From DASRBO01 sp035653595 (GTDB lineage Bacteria; Actinomycetota; Acidimicrobiia; Acidimicrobiales; JAJPHE01), in contig DASRBO010000189.1 of the NCBI GenBank assembly GCA_035653595.1, positions 1 through 26,791 of the forward strand: DNA of 26,791 nucleotides. Direction: 5' to 3'. Shown one piece after another: positions 1-7,654 of this stretch. The notes under the pieces were generated by a model, which saw only the letters and a list, made by a program, of their open reading frames with translations, did no database searches and was not told the DNA's origin. Within the stretch, counting starts at the first letter, position 1, and every line of letters begins with the position of its first letter. The position numbers were made by a program, and so were the translations under genes.

Positions 1-1
1 C

Positions 2-166
2 GGCCTCGTGGACCTGTGGGGACGGCGGATCACCGTCGCCGAGGAGTACCGACACCAGTACCTGACCGCCACCATTCGGGTCCGGGCCAAGACCGTCGAC
101 GTGGTCACCATGGACGGTGAGGTCGCCTACGAGGGCGCCTTCCCCATCCAGCGGGACCTGCGCTGA
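2..166 (+). CDS. C-terminal end of a probable transposase (partial)
   Basis: The frame is open from the left edge and stops at 164-166, leaving the last 54 residues of a protein that starts outside the window. The fragment reads GLVDLWGRRITVAEEY... and ends in FPIQRDLR. A short beta-rich tail of this kind (G-R-x-V/I-x-V, then VDVVTMDGEVAYEG) resembles the C-terminal tail that follows the DDE integrase domain in IS481/Mu-type transposases. None of the catalytic Asp/Glu residues lie in the visible part, so the assignment rests on the tail and on the repeats that follow directly (178-271), which look like an element end. It could instead be the tail of another nucleic-acid-binding protein. Confidence 0.45.
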   Translation, partial: GLVDLWGRRITVAEEYRHQYLTATIRVRAKTVDVVTMDGEVAYEGAFPIQRDLR

Positions 167-177
167 GCGCCCCAGGA

Positions 178-271
178 CGGAACGATCTCCTGTAGGGAGC
201 CTCCTGGTGCCGCCGGAACGATGTCCTGCGGGTTGTCCACCTGGCAGTCAAGCGGAACGATGTCCTGCGGG
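178..271. repeat. Three spaced 19-bp direct repeats, probable IS end
   Basis: The unit CGGAACGATGTCCTGCGGG occurs at 214-232 and 253-271, and with three changes at 178-196. The start-to-start spacing is 36 and 39 bp. The repeats begin 11 bp after the stop codon of the transposase-like fragment and end 20 bp before the Nudix gene. Iterated short motifs next to a transposase 3' end are typical of transposase-binding sites at the ends of IS21- and IS481-like elements. I infer that role; the outer boundary and any target duplication are not evident. Confidence 0.6.
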
Positions 272-291
272 CCGAGACCTAGGGTGGCCTG

Positions 292-828
292 GTGAAATGG
301 ATCGTCCACGGCGAACGGGTGGCCTATGACAGCCCGTGGGTTCGACTCGTTCTGGCTGATGTGGAGATTCCAGGGAGCAGGAGATTCGAACACCACGTCG
401 TGCGGATGCCGCGCGAGGCCGCCGGAGTCGTGGTTCATGTCGCCGGCCGAGGTGTGCTTCTGCTCTGGCGCCACCGCTTCGTCACCGATACATGGGGCTG
501 GGAAATTCCGGCCGGGGGGGTCGAAGCGGGTGAGTCGACCGATCGCGCCGCCCATCGGGAGGCCCTTGAGGAGACAGGATGGGAGGTGTCCGAATTGGCG
601 CCGCTCTTCGCCTATCACCCGATGAACGGAGTCTCAGATCAGACCTTCCACGTGTTCCTCGGCACCGGAGCGACCTACAAGGGTGACCCTTCCGACCCCG
701 AAGAGTCGGAACGGATCGAGTGGCTAAGTACCGAGCGCATCAGGCAAGCGATACGTGACGGCGAGGTGCCAGATGGCTTCACCCTCACGGCGCTCACGTA
801 CGCGCTTTCGTTCGGGCATCTCACCTGA
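292..828 (+). CDS. Nudix hydrolase (ADP-ribose pyrophosphatase-like)
   Basis: 178 residues. It probably hydrolyses a nucleoside diphosphate linked to another group, such as ADP-ribose, in the cytoplasm. The complete Nudix box Gx5Ex7REUxEExGU is present at about residues 75-97: G75, E81, R89, E90, E93, E94 and G96 are all in place, so metal binding and catalysis should be intact. The WGWEIPAGGVE lead-in and the following acidic stretch PSDPEESERIEW are typical of the ADP-ribose/sugar-nucleotide group, but the substrate cannot be fixed from sequence. The start is GTG at 292, a few bases after a purine-rich AGGGTGG. It stands alone on this strand, just beyond the probable IS end, and is convergent with the serine hydrolase at 997-2205. 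Confidence 0.88.
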   Translation: MKWIVHGERVAYDSPWVRLVLADVEIPGSRRFEHHVVRMPREAAGVVVHVAGRGVLLLWRHRFVTDTWGWEIPAGGVEAGESTDRAAHREALEETGWEVSELAPLFAYHPMNGVSDQTFHVFLGTGATYKGDPSDPEESERIEWLSTERIRQAIRDGEVPDGFTLTALTYALSFGHLT

Positions 829-963
829 GGCTCCGCGACGCGGCCACCGTTCGCCGGACAGGCGACGACCCAGCCCGCCTAGGAGATGCTGGCGGCGGTA
901 CCGGAGGTGCCAGACGAGCCAAGGGCCGGAGGCCGGTGCCGTGCTTGCGTCCTCCAGGCGCCC

Positions 964-980
964 GATCGGCTCGGCCGATC
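964..980 (-). terminator. Hairpin downstream of the serine hydrolase
   Basis: GATCGGC (964-970) and GCCGATC (974-980) form a perfect 7-bp stem with a 3-nt loop, 16 bp beyond the stop codon of the minus-strand gene 997-2205 and in the gap between convergent genes. No T-tract follows on either strand, as is common in high-GC actinobacteria. It may serve both directions. Confidence 0.45.
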
Positions 981-996
981 CCGCGGCCTGGTCGTT

Positions 997-2205
997 TCAC
1001 CGGCAGGCGGCCCGCACCGAGTCGGACAGCGCTTCGTAGTTGGCGATGGCGGGCGCCTGCAGGGAGATGAAAGACATCGCCACACCGGCTTCGGGATCGG
1101 CCCAGGCCAGGGAGCTGTTGCCGCCCATGTGGCCACAGGTCGTCATCGGAGCGCTGGTGCCGAACAGCATGCCCCTGGTGGCCAGGGTCCCCGGAGTCAC
1201 CCCGACGTGAACCCCCAGGCCCCACCTCGCCTTGGTGGTGAGGATGGCGTCCACGTCGTCGGGGCCGTTGGTCGGCGTCACCAGCCGCTCGAAGGTTGAC
1301 GGGGAGAAGATCTCCCGTCCGTCGAGTCGACCCCTGGAGGCATACACACCCATCAGCCGAGCCAGCGCGGCGGCCCGGGCGATGCCATTTCCCCAAGGCA
1401 GCGACAGGGCGAGTATGGCCGGGCTGTTGAAGAAGTGATCCTCCGCGCCTGGCGGGGACGCCAAGTTCGTAGCCGCGGCCGCCGGCGCCACTGGCCAGAA
1501 GGGCAGGTAGCGGCCCAGCTCGACCGTCGTCGCGCCGATATGCACGTCGATGCCCAGGGGCCGGCAGATCTCGTCTCTGAGGGCCTGGCCGAGGCTCCGG
1601 CGCGTCCACCGCCGGACCAGCTCGTCCAGGACGTAGCCGTAGGTGTGGGCGTGGTAGCCGTTGCGGCTCCCCGGCGCCCACACCGGCGACATCGCCTCGA
1701 CCAGGGGCGCCACCCCACCGGGCCTGAACCACTCCGGCCAGTCGAGGTACCCGGCCATCGCCGGAGGCGCCAACCCGGATCGGTGGCTCAGGACCTGGCC
1801 AATGGTGATGTCGTCCTTGCCGTTGGCGGCGAAATCAGGCCAGTGTTTGGTCACCAGGTCGTCGTAGTCGAACAGGCCCTGGTCATGGAGGTGGTGCACC
1901 AGGATGGCGGCCACCGCCTTGGTGGTGGACAGGATGCATGCCAGCCCGTCGAGGGGGACCGGCCGCCCGTCGGCGCAGCGCCCGGCGCTGGCTTCCAACA
2001 CCACCTCGCCGTTCCGCCACACGGCGAGCTGGCCCCCCTTGTGCCCGCCAGCTCGGAAGAGTTCGTAGAACGAGGCGATCACCTCGTCCAGACCTCCGAC
2101 GTCCATGCCGGCCCGGCGGGCGGCGCCCCCGGGCCGGTTCAGCTGTAGAGGCACGGGCGGGGCGGCCTTCCGCTCCGGCTCCTCTTCTGCTCGAATGTCG
2201 GACAT
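997..2205 (-). CDS. Serine hydrolase, class C beta-lactamase/EstB fold
   Basis: 402 residues. This is a cytoplasmic penicillin-binding-protein-fold esterase or peptidase; I see no signal peptide. The nucleophile motif SxxK is S93-T-T-K96 (context ILSTTKAVAAIL). The Tyr motif is in GYHAHTYG with Y184, the form seen in EstB-like esterases and LACTB relatives. The C-terminal CGHMGGNSSLAW segment fits the HxG region. The start ATG at 2205 is supported by GGGAGG about 4 nt upstream; longer in-frame starts up to 2370 lack this and add a low-complexity Arg/Gly stretch. The substrate is unknown; family members hydrolyse short-chain esters, beta-lactams or D-amino-acid amides. A second, different family member lies at 23633-24802. 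Confidence 0.85.
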   Translation of the reverse strand: MSDIRAEEEPERKAAPPVPLQLNRPGGAARRAGMDVGGLDEVIASFYELFRAGGHKGGQLAVWRNGEVVLEASAGRCADGRPVPLDGLACILSTTKAVAAILVHHLHDQGLFDYDDLVTKHWPDFAANGKDDITIGQVLSHRSGLAPPAMAGYLDWPEWFRPGGVAPLVEAMSPVWAPGSRNGYHAHTYGYVLDELVRRWTRRSLGQALRDEICRPLGIDVHIGATTVELGRYLPFWPVAPAAAATNLASPPGAEDHFFNSPAILALSLPWGNGIARAAALARLMGVYASRGRLDGREIFSPSTFERLVTPTNGPDDVDAILTTKARWGLGVHVGVTPGTLATRGMLFGTSAPMTTCGHMGGNSSLAWADPEAGVAMSFISLQAPAIANYEALSDSVRAACR

Positions 2206-2615
2206 CTCGCCTCCCAGGTCACGCGCCTTCCTTGGGCCGCATCGTCGCGCCCCGGGCCCGCCATTACCGCGGAGAGAACCCCATTGGTAAGGGGGGCGAA
2301 CACCTCTACTGCCGCAGCCTCGGGGCGTCCGAGCCCATCGGCCGCTCAGGGTGGCGCCGACGGTGAACATCCTGGCAGCGGGAGTGCGAAAGATCGCCGC
2401 CCCCGCCTCCTAGCAGGGGATCGGATCACTAATCCGACTGGAGGCCCCTTGGGCGTCCGCGGCTGCCGAGGGTGCTGAGAGCATCGGGGCTGGAGGCCGA
2501 CCACCCCCCTGGCCGCCTCGTCCGAGCTCCTGCCAGCGGTTCTCCGCCGGGTGGTAGGAGGAAGGCCGGAGGATTCCAGGCGAGCCAACAGCGTCACCAG
2601 CCCCGTGTCGGATGC
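2206..2615. other. 410-bp non-coding gap
   Basis: This lies between the ankyrin gene and the serine hydrolase gene, both on the minus strand, so it should contain the promoter of the hydrolase. I find no convincing coding frame: reading frames here are Arg/Pro-rich and have no recognisable domain. A dyad TCGGAT-cacta-ATCCGA is at 2421-2437, and TTACC (2264-2268) faces GGTAA (2286-2290) 17 bp apart. I cannot assign a -35/-10 pair with confidence. No tRNA fold or T-loop was recognised. Confidence 0.5.
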
Positions 2616-4121
2616 TCATGCATCCGTGGTCAGGGGTCGCAGCATCTCCGCGGTCTGGGCCTGACCGAAATGCTCGGCCCAGCCTAGGGGGGTGGAGTTG
2701 AAGCGGCGGTCCCGTTGGTTGGGGTCGGCTCCAACATCGAGGAGCATCTGGACCGCGTCGCAGTCACCGCTGGCGGCAGCCTGATGGAGCGCCGATTCCC
2801 ATTGCTGTTCCATGGGGATGTCGGCCCGGGCCAGGGCGTTGACGTCGAAACCAAGGCCCTTCAGGATCGGGATCGCGTCCCAACGCCGCCGGGCGGCGGC
2901 CCAGACGGCGAGGCCGGGACGCTCGGCGCGCGCCTGTTCGGCGTGGACCCTGAGCCGCCGAACCGTGTCGGTATCCCCGGCGAGGATGGCAGCGACAAGT
3001 CCGTCGACTCCTTCTCCGGCCGGTGGAGTCGCGCCGACCGACAGGAGGAAGTCGAGAACGCGGGGGCACCCGCATATCGAGGCGACTTCGGCCGGCGTCC
3101 GGCCATGGGACGTGCGAAGGCCGGATGGGCGACCTCCGGGTGCCTCGTAGGGAGTCAGGATGTCCGCGCCGTGCCGGACCAGCAGGCGCACCCGGTCCAC
3201 CATGTCGTGGACGACTGCCCACCACAGTTGGCCCCGGACGAGGTGATATGGGCTGTCGACGGCGCGTCCCAGCCGGGCCCGCCACGATCCGCCGTCGCCC
3301 TGACCGAGCCCGAACTCGAACAGGAGCTCGAGGTGCGAGTCGTCGGTATGGAACTGACGGTTGTAGAGCGTCTGGCCATCGTTGGCGTCGGCCCCGGCGC
3401 TCAACAGGAGCCGAGCCAGGGCCAGGCCGTGAGGGTGGGCGGGTTGTTCGCCCTCACCGGCGCCCAGCGCTCCGGTCAGGGCAGTGAAAGGGGTCGTCAG
3501 CCCGTGCCAGAGGTAGCCGGCGTTGGGGTCGGCGCCAGCTTCCAGCAGCAGTCGGGCAGCGGTGATGGTGGCCGCCTCGTTGAGGTCAGGGGCATGGCGG
3601 GCGAAGACGAGGTACAGGATGGGCTCCCAGCGGTAGGGGCCGCCTTGGGCCCGGGCTCTCGCCGGGTCGTCCGCCAACAGACCCTCCAGGGCCTGCACGT
3701 CGGCCGCGGCCGCAGCGACGTGGATGGACTCAGTGGTGAGGTAGGGGTGGGCCCTCAACAGCTCGGCGGCCTGCTGCCAGCGAGATGGGCTGTCATCGTC
3801 GCCGTAGCGGAGGCAGGCCAGCAGGAGGAACCGGTCGGCCACCGAACTGGCCGAGTCGGCGTCCAGCTCGTCCGGGGCCCGGCGGTAGCGCTGGATCAGC
3901 TCCACGTGGTGCTTGAGCTCGCTCCAGGAGGCGAAGCCGTGATGGCGGGCTACGACCAGCTGGGCTCCGGCCAGGGACACCGGGGCGGCCCCGTCCGGGT
4001 GGTGACGCCCGATCAGGTCCAAGACCCCCGGCTCGCCCGCCCGGCTCAGGTCCCTGATGTCCTTGGCCAGCTTCCGGAGCTGCTCGAGGCTCGGGTCGTC
4101 GGGGAGGGGGACGGTCGTCAC
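2616..4121 (-). CDS. Ankyrin-repeat protein
   Basis: 501 residues. The N-terminal ~90 residues (PSLEQLRKLAKDIRD... then VSLAGAQLVVARHHGFASW) match the conserved leader found in front of many actinobacterial ankyrin proteins. Ankyrin units follow. The clearest hallmarks are LLLEAGADPNAG, LLLSAGADANDG, LLVRHGAD, LLSVGATPP and, near the end, ALHQAAASGDCDAVQMLLDVGADPNQRD. It should be a soluble protein-binding scaffold with no catalytic motif. I chose GTG at 4121 because AAAGGAGGT, an almost perfect ribosome-binding site, lies immediately before it (about 4125-4133); the upstream ATG at 4136 overlaps that site and would be poorly initiated. The partner is unknown and the neighbours give no clear clue. 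Confidence 0.82.
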   Translation of the reverse strand: MTTVPLPDDPSLEQLRKLAKDIRDLSRAGEPGVLDLIGRHHPDGAAPVSLAGAQLVVARHHGFASWSELKHHVELIQRYRRAPDELDADSASSVADRFLLLACLRYGDDDSPSRWQQAAELLRAHPYLTTESIHVAAAAADVQALEGLLADDPARARAQGGPYRWEPILYLVFARHAPDLNEAATITAARLLLEAGADPNAGYLWHGLTTPFTALTGALGAGEGEQPAHPHGLALARLLLSAGADANDGQTLYNRQFHTDDSHLELLFEFGLGQGDGGSWRARLGRAVDSPYHLVRGQLWWAVVHDMVDRVRLLVRHGADILTPYEAPGGRPSGLRTSHGRTPAEVASICGCPRVLDFLLSVGATPPAGEGVDGLVAAILAGDTDTVRRLRVHAEQARAERPGLAVWAAARRRWDAIPILKGLGFDVNALARADIPMEQQWESALHQAAASGDCDAVQMLLDVGADPNQRDRRFNSTPLGWAEHFGQAQTAEMLRPLTTDA

Positions 4122-4393
4122 ACGACCTCCTTTCATGTCCCTGCTGTCCGCGGCGCCGGGTCGAAAGGAGGGGTCACCGACCACATCAGTCCGAGTGGTC
4201 CTGCTCGGGTGGGCTCAGCCCTGTCCGCGGACCGGAGGCGTCCCGCACGCCCGGCCAGATATTAGGCCTGAGCTGGCCGTTTCCGAGGCGGCGGCGGGGA
4301 CCGGTCACAATCGGTCGCCGGGGGTTGGTTCGCATGCAACCCGCCCCAAGGACCTCACGGGGCTCGAGATAACCAGGACGGCGAGCTGTAAGG

Positions 4394-4409
4394 CGTTCAG
4401 CGCTGAACG
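4394..4409. repeat. Perfect 16-bp palindrome at a stop codon
   Basis: CGTTCAGCGCTGAACG is its own reverse complement. It straddles the stop codon (4397-4399) and the last codons of the membrane protein gene. Without a loop it is a poor hairpin on RNA, so either a weak terminator or a protein-binding site is possible. Confidence 0.5.
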
Positions 4410-5083
4410 GTCCCGGCTCGTGCCGGTTGGCCCTCCGGGTTTCCAGCCGCCCCCTGACGGAGGAGGGCGACCCCGGTCACCAGGATGTAGAGGACGGCCA
4501 ACACGCCCCCGAGGGCGCGGACTCCACTGAGCGGACCGGAGTCAGGGCTCAGGTAGTCGAAGCCGCCGACGAAGAAGATGACGGCCACGACAGCTCCCGC
4601 TGGAGCGGAAGCGCGGGGAAGGAGTGCGCTGCGAGTCAGTTCCAGGGCGAAGACCAGGACGAGTCCGGCGAAGAAGATCGTGTCCGCCATGCCGGCCGCC
4701 TGGGCGCCTCGATAGAGGAGATAGGGCGCTTGCGGGTCGGTGACCTGGTGGATGGAGCTGGCCGCGGTGGCGCTCGAGACGGCGCTGACCAATGAGGCGG
4801 TAGCCGTGGTGAGGCCGAAGCCGAACACACCGTAGGCGGCCAGGTGACGACTCCGGCTGGCCAGCAGAGCGGCCACAGCCGCGCTCAGGATTAGGGCAGC
4901 GATGCCCTGCACCGTGTGGAGGGCGCTGTTGACAAGAACGTCGGATCGATGGGAAGAGAGCTTGGCCGCCACTTGAGCCGGACTTGCGGTGATGTCGGGG
5001 CCGGCCGCCTCGCTCACCACCACACCGATCGTGACTGCTGCGAACGCTAGGGCTGAACATCCCGTCCATCGTTCCAGACGCAT
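4397..5083 (-). CDS. Small multi-pass membrane protein (DUF4386-like)
   Basis: 228 residues with about six hydrophobic segments: roughly residues 8-26, 57-78, 82-104, a segment near GMADTIFFAGLVLVFALEL, one near PAGAVVAVIFFVGGF, and a last one near ALGGVLAVLYILVTGVALL. The size and arrangement resemble the DUF4386 family of actinobacterial membrane proteins, whose function is not established. The start ATG at 5083 is preceded by GGAGGA about 9 nt upstream. It is divergent from the tandem histidine kinase gene, with a 150-bp shared control region holding a perfect palindrome, so it is a plausible target of that two-component system. No enzyme motif is visible. Confidence 0.75.
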   Translation of the reverse strand: MRLERWTGCSALAFAAVTIGVVVSEAAGPDITASPAQVAAKLSSHRSDVLVNSALHTVQGIAALILSAAVAALLASRSRHLAAYGVFGFGLTTATASLVSAVSSATAASSIHQVTDPQAPYLLYRGAQAAGMADTIFFAGLVLVFALELTRSALLPRASAPAGAVVAVIFFVGGFDYLSPDSGPLSGVRALGGVLAVLYILVTGVALLRQGAAGNPEGQPARAGTVQR

Positions 5084-5196
5084 CTGGGCTCGTCCTCCTG
5101 TGGCCGTGGTGCCTTGCAGAGCTCAGGTTCCCGGACGGGCCGGCGGTTGTCGTCACGCACCAGTTCGATCGGGCCGCCGCTCAGGATGATCCTGGG

Positions 5197-5212
5197 TCCT
5201 ACTCGAGTAGGA
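5197..5212. promoter_or_regulatory. 16-bp palindrome, candidate operator of the two-component system
   Basis: TCCTACTCGAGTAGGA is a perfect inverted repeat, centred 30 bp upstream of the kinase start and about 120 bp upstream of the divergent membrane protein start. Its flanks GGG and GGCCC extend the symmetry loosely. LuxR-type response regulators bind dyads of this size as dimers, so autoregulation by the response regulator at 7651-8355 is the simplest reading. No clear -35/-10 pair could be placed around it. Confidence 0.55.
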
Positions 5213-5233
5213 GGCCCATCGGAGGATCGGAGG

Positions 5234-7654
5234 ATGCGGCGGGAAGGTCGCGGCGGTACCGTCCGCTATATGGCCGGTTACAACGGGCTGCCAGCTGGGC
5301 CGCGGGCCGTTTGGCGGCATTTGGACCTGTTGGTGGCGGCTGGACTGTCAGCGGGAGCCTTGGCCGGGGTCGGTTCAGGCCAGCCGGTCCGGCCGCTTGC
5401 GACGCTCCTCGCAGTCATTGTCGCCGGCACCGTCGCCTGTGCCCGCCGGTGGGCGATTGCCGGCGCTGGCATCGCCGCCGCCGGGTTGGGGGCCCTCGTC
5501 CTGCTGGACTTCAGCGGCGCAAATGCCTGGGTCGTTGAGCTGGCGGTCGTCTGGGACTTCTTCTCCCTCGGCTACCGGCTGACCTCCCGTGACCGAGCGG
5601 CCGGGCTCGCCGTTTCGGTCTGTTGGGTAGCGGCCAGCTTGGCAACGGGCATCGATACCCCGCCGGGCCGCGCCGGTCTTGGCGCCGGCGGGGGCATGGC
5701 CAACGTGGCGTTCTGGGGGCTGAGCGGGATCCTGCCTTTCGCCGTCGGCCGCCTTCTCGCTACCCGTCGGGCTCTCAATCGGGACCTCGAGGTCGCGGTG
5801 GACCAGCTCCAGGCTGAGCAGGCGGCGCGCGCCCGGTTGGCGGCCGCCAACGAGCGGTCCAAGATGGCCCGCGAGCTCCATGATGTCGTGGCCCACTCCG
5901 TGAGCGTGATGGTCATGCAGACAAGTGGAGCCCGCCGGGTCGCGCCCTACGACCTGGAAATGGCGAGGCAGGCGCTACGGGTCGTGGAGGAGGCCGGGCG
6001 GGAGGCCTTGGTGGAACTCCGGCGGATCGTGGGGGTACTCCGCCGCGGACCGGCTGACTCGGAGGATGTGGTCACCCCTGGGCTGGCCCAGCTCGAGTCA
6101 CTGATCGAACGTATGCGCCTGGCCGGCCTGACGGTCGAGTTCAGCGTTGAGGGGCAGGCGTACGCCGTGCCCGCCGGTCTGCAGCTCACGGTGTACCGCG
6201 TGGCCCAGGAGGCCCTCACCAACGTGATCAAACACGCCGCCTCCGCCCCGGTGCACGTGGTCCTCCGCTTCGGGGAGCGGGAGGTGGCGCTTGAGGTCCG
6301 CGACCACGGACCGACCCTGGTCACCGGACACAAAGGGCACTCAGGCCACGGACTGGTCGGAATGAGAGAACGCGTCAGCCTGTACGGCGGCGACCTGTAC
6401 GCGGGCAGTGGCGCCGGGGGGTTCGTGGTCCGGGCGGCGATCCCCGTCGATGGTCGGGAGTTGACACCCTCTCCGCTAGCCCGACCCGAGCCCCGGCCAG
6501 GCACCGCCGACACACCTACTTCGCCCCCGCTGCCCCATCCCTGGCTCGATCCTGTGCTCGCTCTGGCCTTCTTCGGGTTGACCGGGGTAACCACCCTGGT
6601 CCGCGTGGGCTCGTGGCCGGTCCGGGTGCGGGACATCGTCGCGCTGGCCGTCATGACCGCGGCCTGCGGATGGCGCCGCAGCCGGCCGCTGTGGTCCGCG
6701 GTCATAGCCGTGGCACCGGCGTTCGCACTCAGCAGCCAGATGGCACCGAGGAACTCCATCGCCACGGCCCTATATCTGGGGCTGATACCCGCCTACTCCG
6801 TGGCGGCGTGGGGCAGCCGGCGGGTTGCCTGGCTGGGGCTCTGCCTCCTGCTGTCGGCGTCGGCCTTGGCGCAGGTGTTCCTCCACCACGTGAGCGCCTC
6901 CAACTACTCCGGTCCGATGTTCACGATCTCCGTGGCCTGGGCGTGCGGGCGCGCCGTCTCCACCCGAAGGCTCGACTCGCTCCGTCTTGAGCGCACGGCG
7001 ATGCGGCTGAACGCGGAGCACGACGTATGGGCTGAACTTGCCGTGGCCGGGGAGCGGTCGCGGATCGCCCGCGAACTGCACACTATCGTCGCTCACAGCG
7101 TCTCTGCCATGGTCGTGCAGTCCGAGGTGGCGCGATCCCAACTGGACCGGGACCTGACGGCGGCCGATGAAGCCTTCGAGCAGATTGTGGTCACCGGCCG
7201 CCAAGCCCTTGACGAGATGCGAAGGGTCCTGGGGGTGCTGCGTCGCCAGGACGAGCGGGAGGACCTGCTGCCTCAGCCCTGCATCGACCAGATCTACGCC
7301 CTCGTCCAAGCGGCACGTGAACGGGGCGTGCCCGTCGAGTTCAGCGTCACCGGAGAGCCAGGAGCGGTGTCGGCCGGCGTGGAACTTGGCATCTACCGCA
7401 TCATCGAGGACACCTGCAACAGTCTGGCCGGGCAAACGAACTGCGCGGTCGCGGCCACACTGCGGTTCGCGGACGCCTTCGTCGAGCTGCAGTTGAGCGT
7501 CACCGGAGCGAACCTGGCGAACTGGCCGCTGAGCTCCATTCAGCACCGCATCGCCTTTTGTGGAGGTGAGGTTTCCACCGTACTCCCCGACGGCACATCC
7601 GATGCCCATCTGAGGGCCCGATTGCCCCTCGCGCCGATAGGTGCTCTGGCGTGA
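5234..7654 (+). CDS. Tandem double NarL/DesK-type sensor histidine kinase
   Basis: 806 residues, twice the usual ~400 for this class. Module 1: about five or six membrane segments (residues ~20-190), the H-box RELHDVVAH with H216 and acidic D217, and an ATPase domain with N-box E326/N330/K333/H334, RDHGP and GHGLVGM motifs. A Pro-rich linker (~405-437) follows. Module 2 repeats the plan: five or six membrane segments (~437-580), H-box RELHTIVAH with H616 but Thr617 instead of the acid, and a degraded ATPase domain. E725 and N729 survive in its N-box but the KH pair is A-G, the Asp of the G1 box is Val, and GHGLVGM has become NWPLSSI. So module 1 looks active and module 2 looks like a pseudokinase. 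The start ATG at 5234 follows GGAGG by 8 nt; upstream starts lack this. It overlaps the response regulator by 4 nt (GTGA). The signal is unknown. Confidence 0.88.
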   Translation: MRREGRGGTVRYMAGYNGLPAGPRAVWRHLDLLVAAGLSAGALAGVGSGQPVRPLATLLAVIVAGTVACARRWAIAGAGIAAAGLGALVLLDFSGANAWVVELAVVWDFFSLGYRLTSRDRAAGLAVSVCWVAASLATGIDTPPGRAGLGAGGGMANVAFWGLSGILPFAVGRLLATRRALNRDLEVAVDQLQAEQAARARLAAANERSKMARELHDVVAHSVSVMVMQTSGARRVAPYDLEMARQALRVVEEAGREALVELRRIVGVLRRGPADSEDVVTPGLAQLESLIERMRLAGLTVEFSVEGQAYAVPAGLQLTVYRVAQEALTNVIKHAASAPVHVVLRFGEREVALEVRDHGPTLVTGHKGHSGHGLVGMRERVSLYGGDLYAGSGAGGFVVRAAIPVDGRELTPSPLARPEPRPGTADTPTSPPLPHPWLDPVLALAFFGLTGVTTLVRVGSWPVRVRDIVALAVMTAACGWRRSRPLWSAVIAVAPAFALSSQMAPRNSIATALYLGLIPAYSVAAWGSRRVAWLGLCLLLSASALAQVFLHHVSASNYSGPMFTISVAWACGRAVSTRRLDSLRLERTAMRLNAEHDVWAELAVAGERSRIARELHTIVAHSVSAMVVQSEVARSQLDRDLTAADEAFEQIVVTGRQALDEMRRVLGVLRRQDEREDLLPQPCIDQIYALVQAARERGVPVEFSVTGEPGAVSAGVELGIYRIIEDTCNSLAGQTNCAVAATLRFADAFVELQLSVTGANLANWPLSSIQHRIAFCGGEVSTVLPDGTSDAHLRARLPLAPIGALA

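Noticed and set aside
127..618. A minus-strand frame with a repeated QDIVP peptide near the left end.
   Set aside because: The peptide repeat is only the translation of the DNA direct repeats at 178-271, and the frame is antisense to the Nudix gene.
2421..2437. TCGGAT-cacta-ATCCGA dyad, considered as a terminator or operator.
   Set aside because: It is short, far from both gene ends and without a T-tract or promoter; it is noted in the gap entry only.
2715..4265. A 516-codon plus-strand frame opposite the ankyrin gene.
   Set aside because: No domain is recognisable, and the ankyrin repeats on the other strand are unambiguous with a strong ribosome-binding site.
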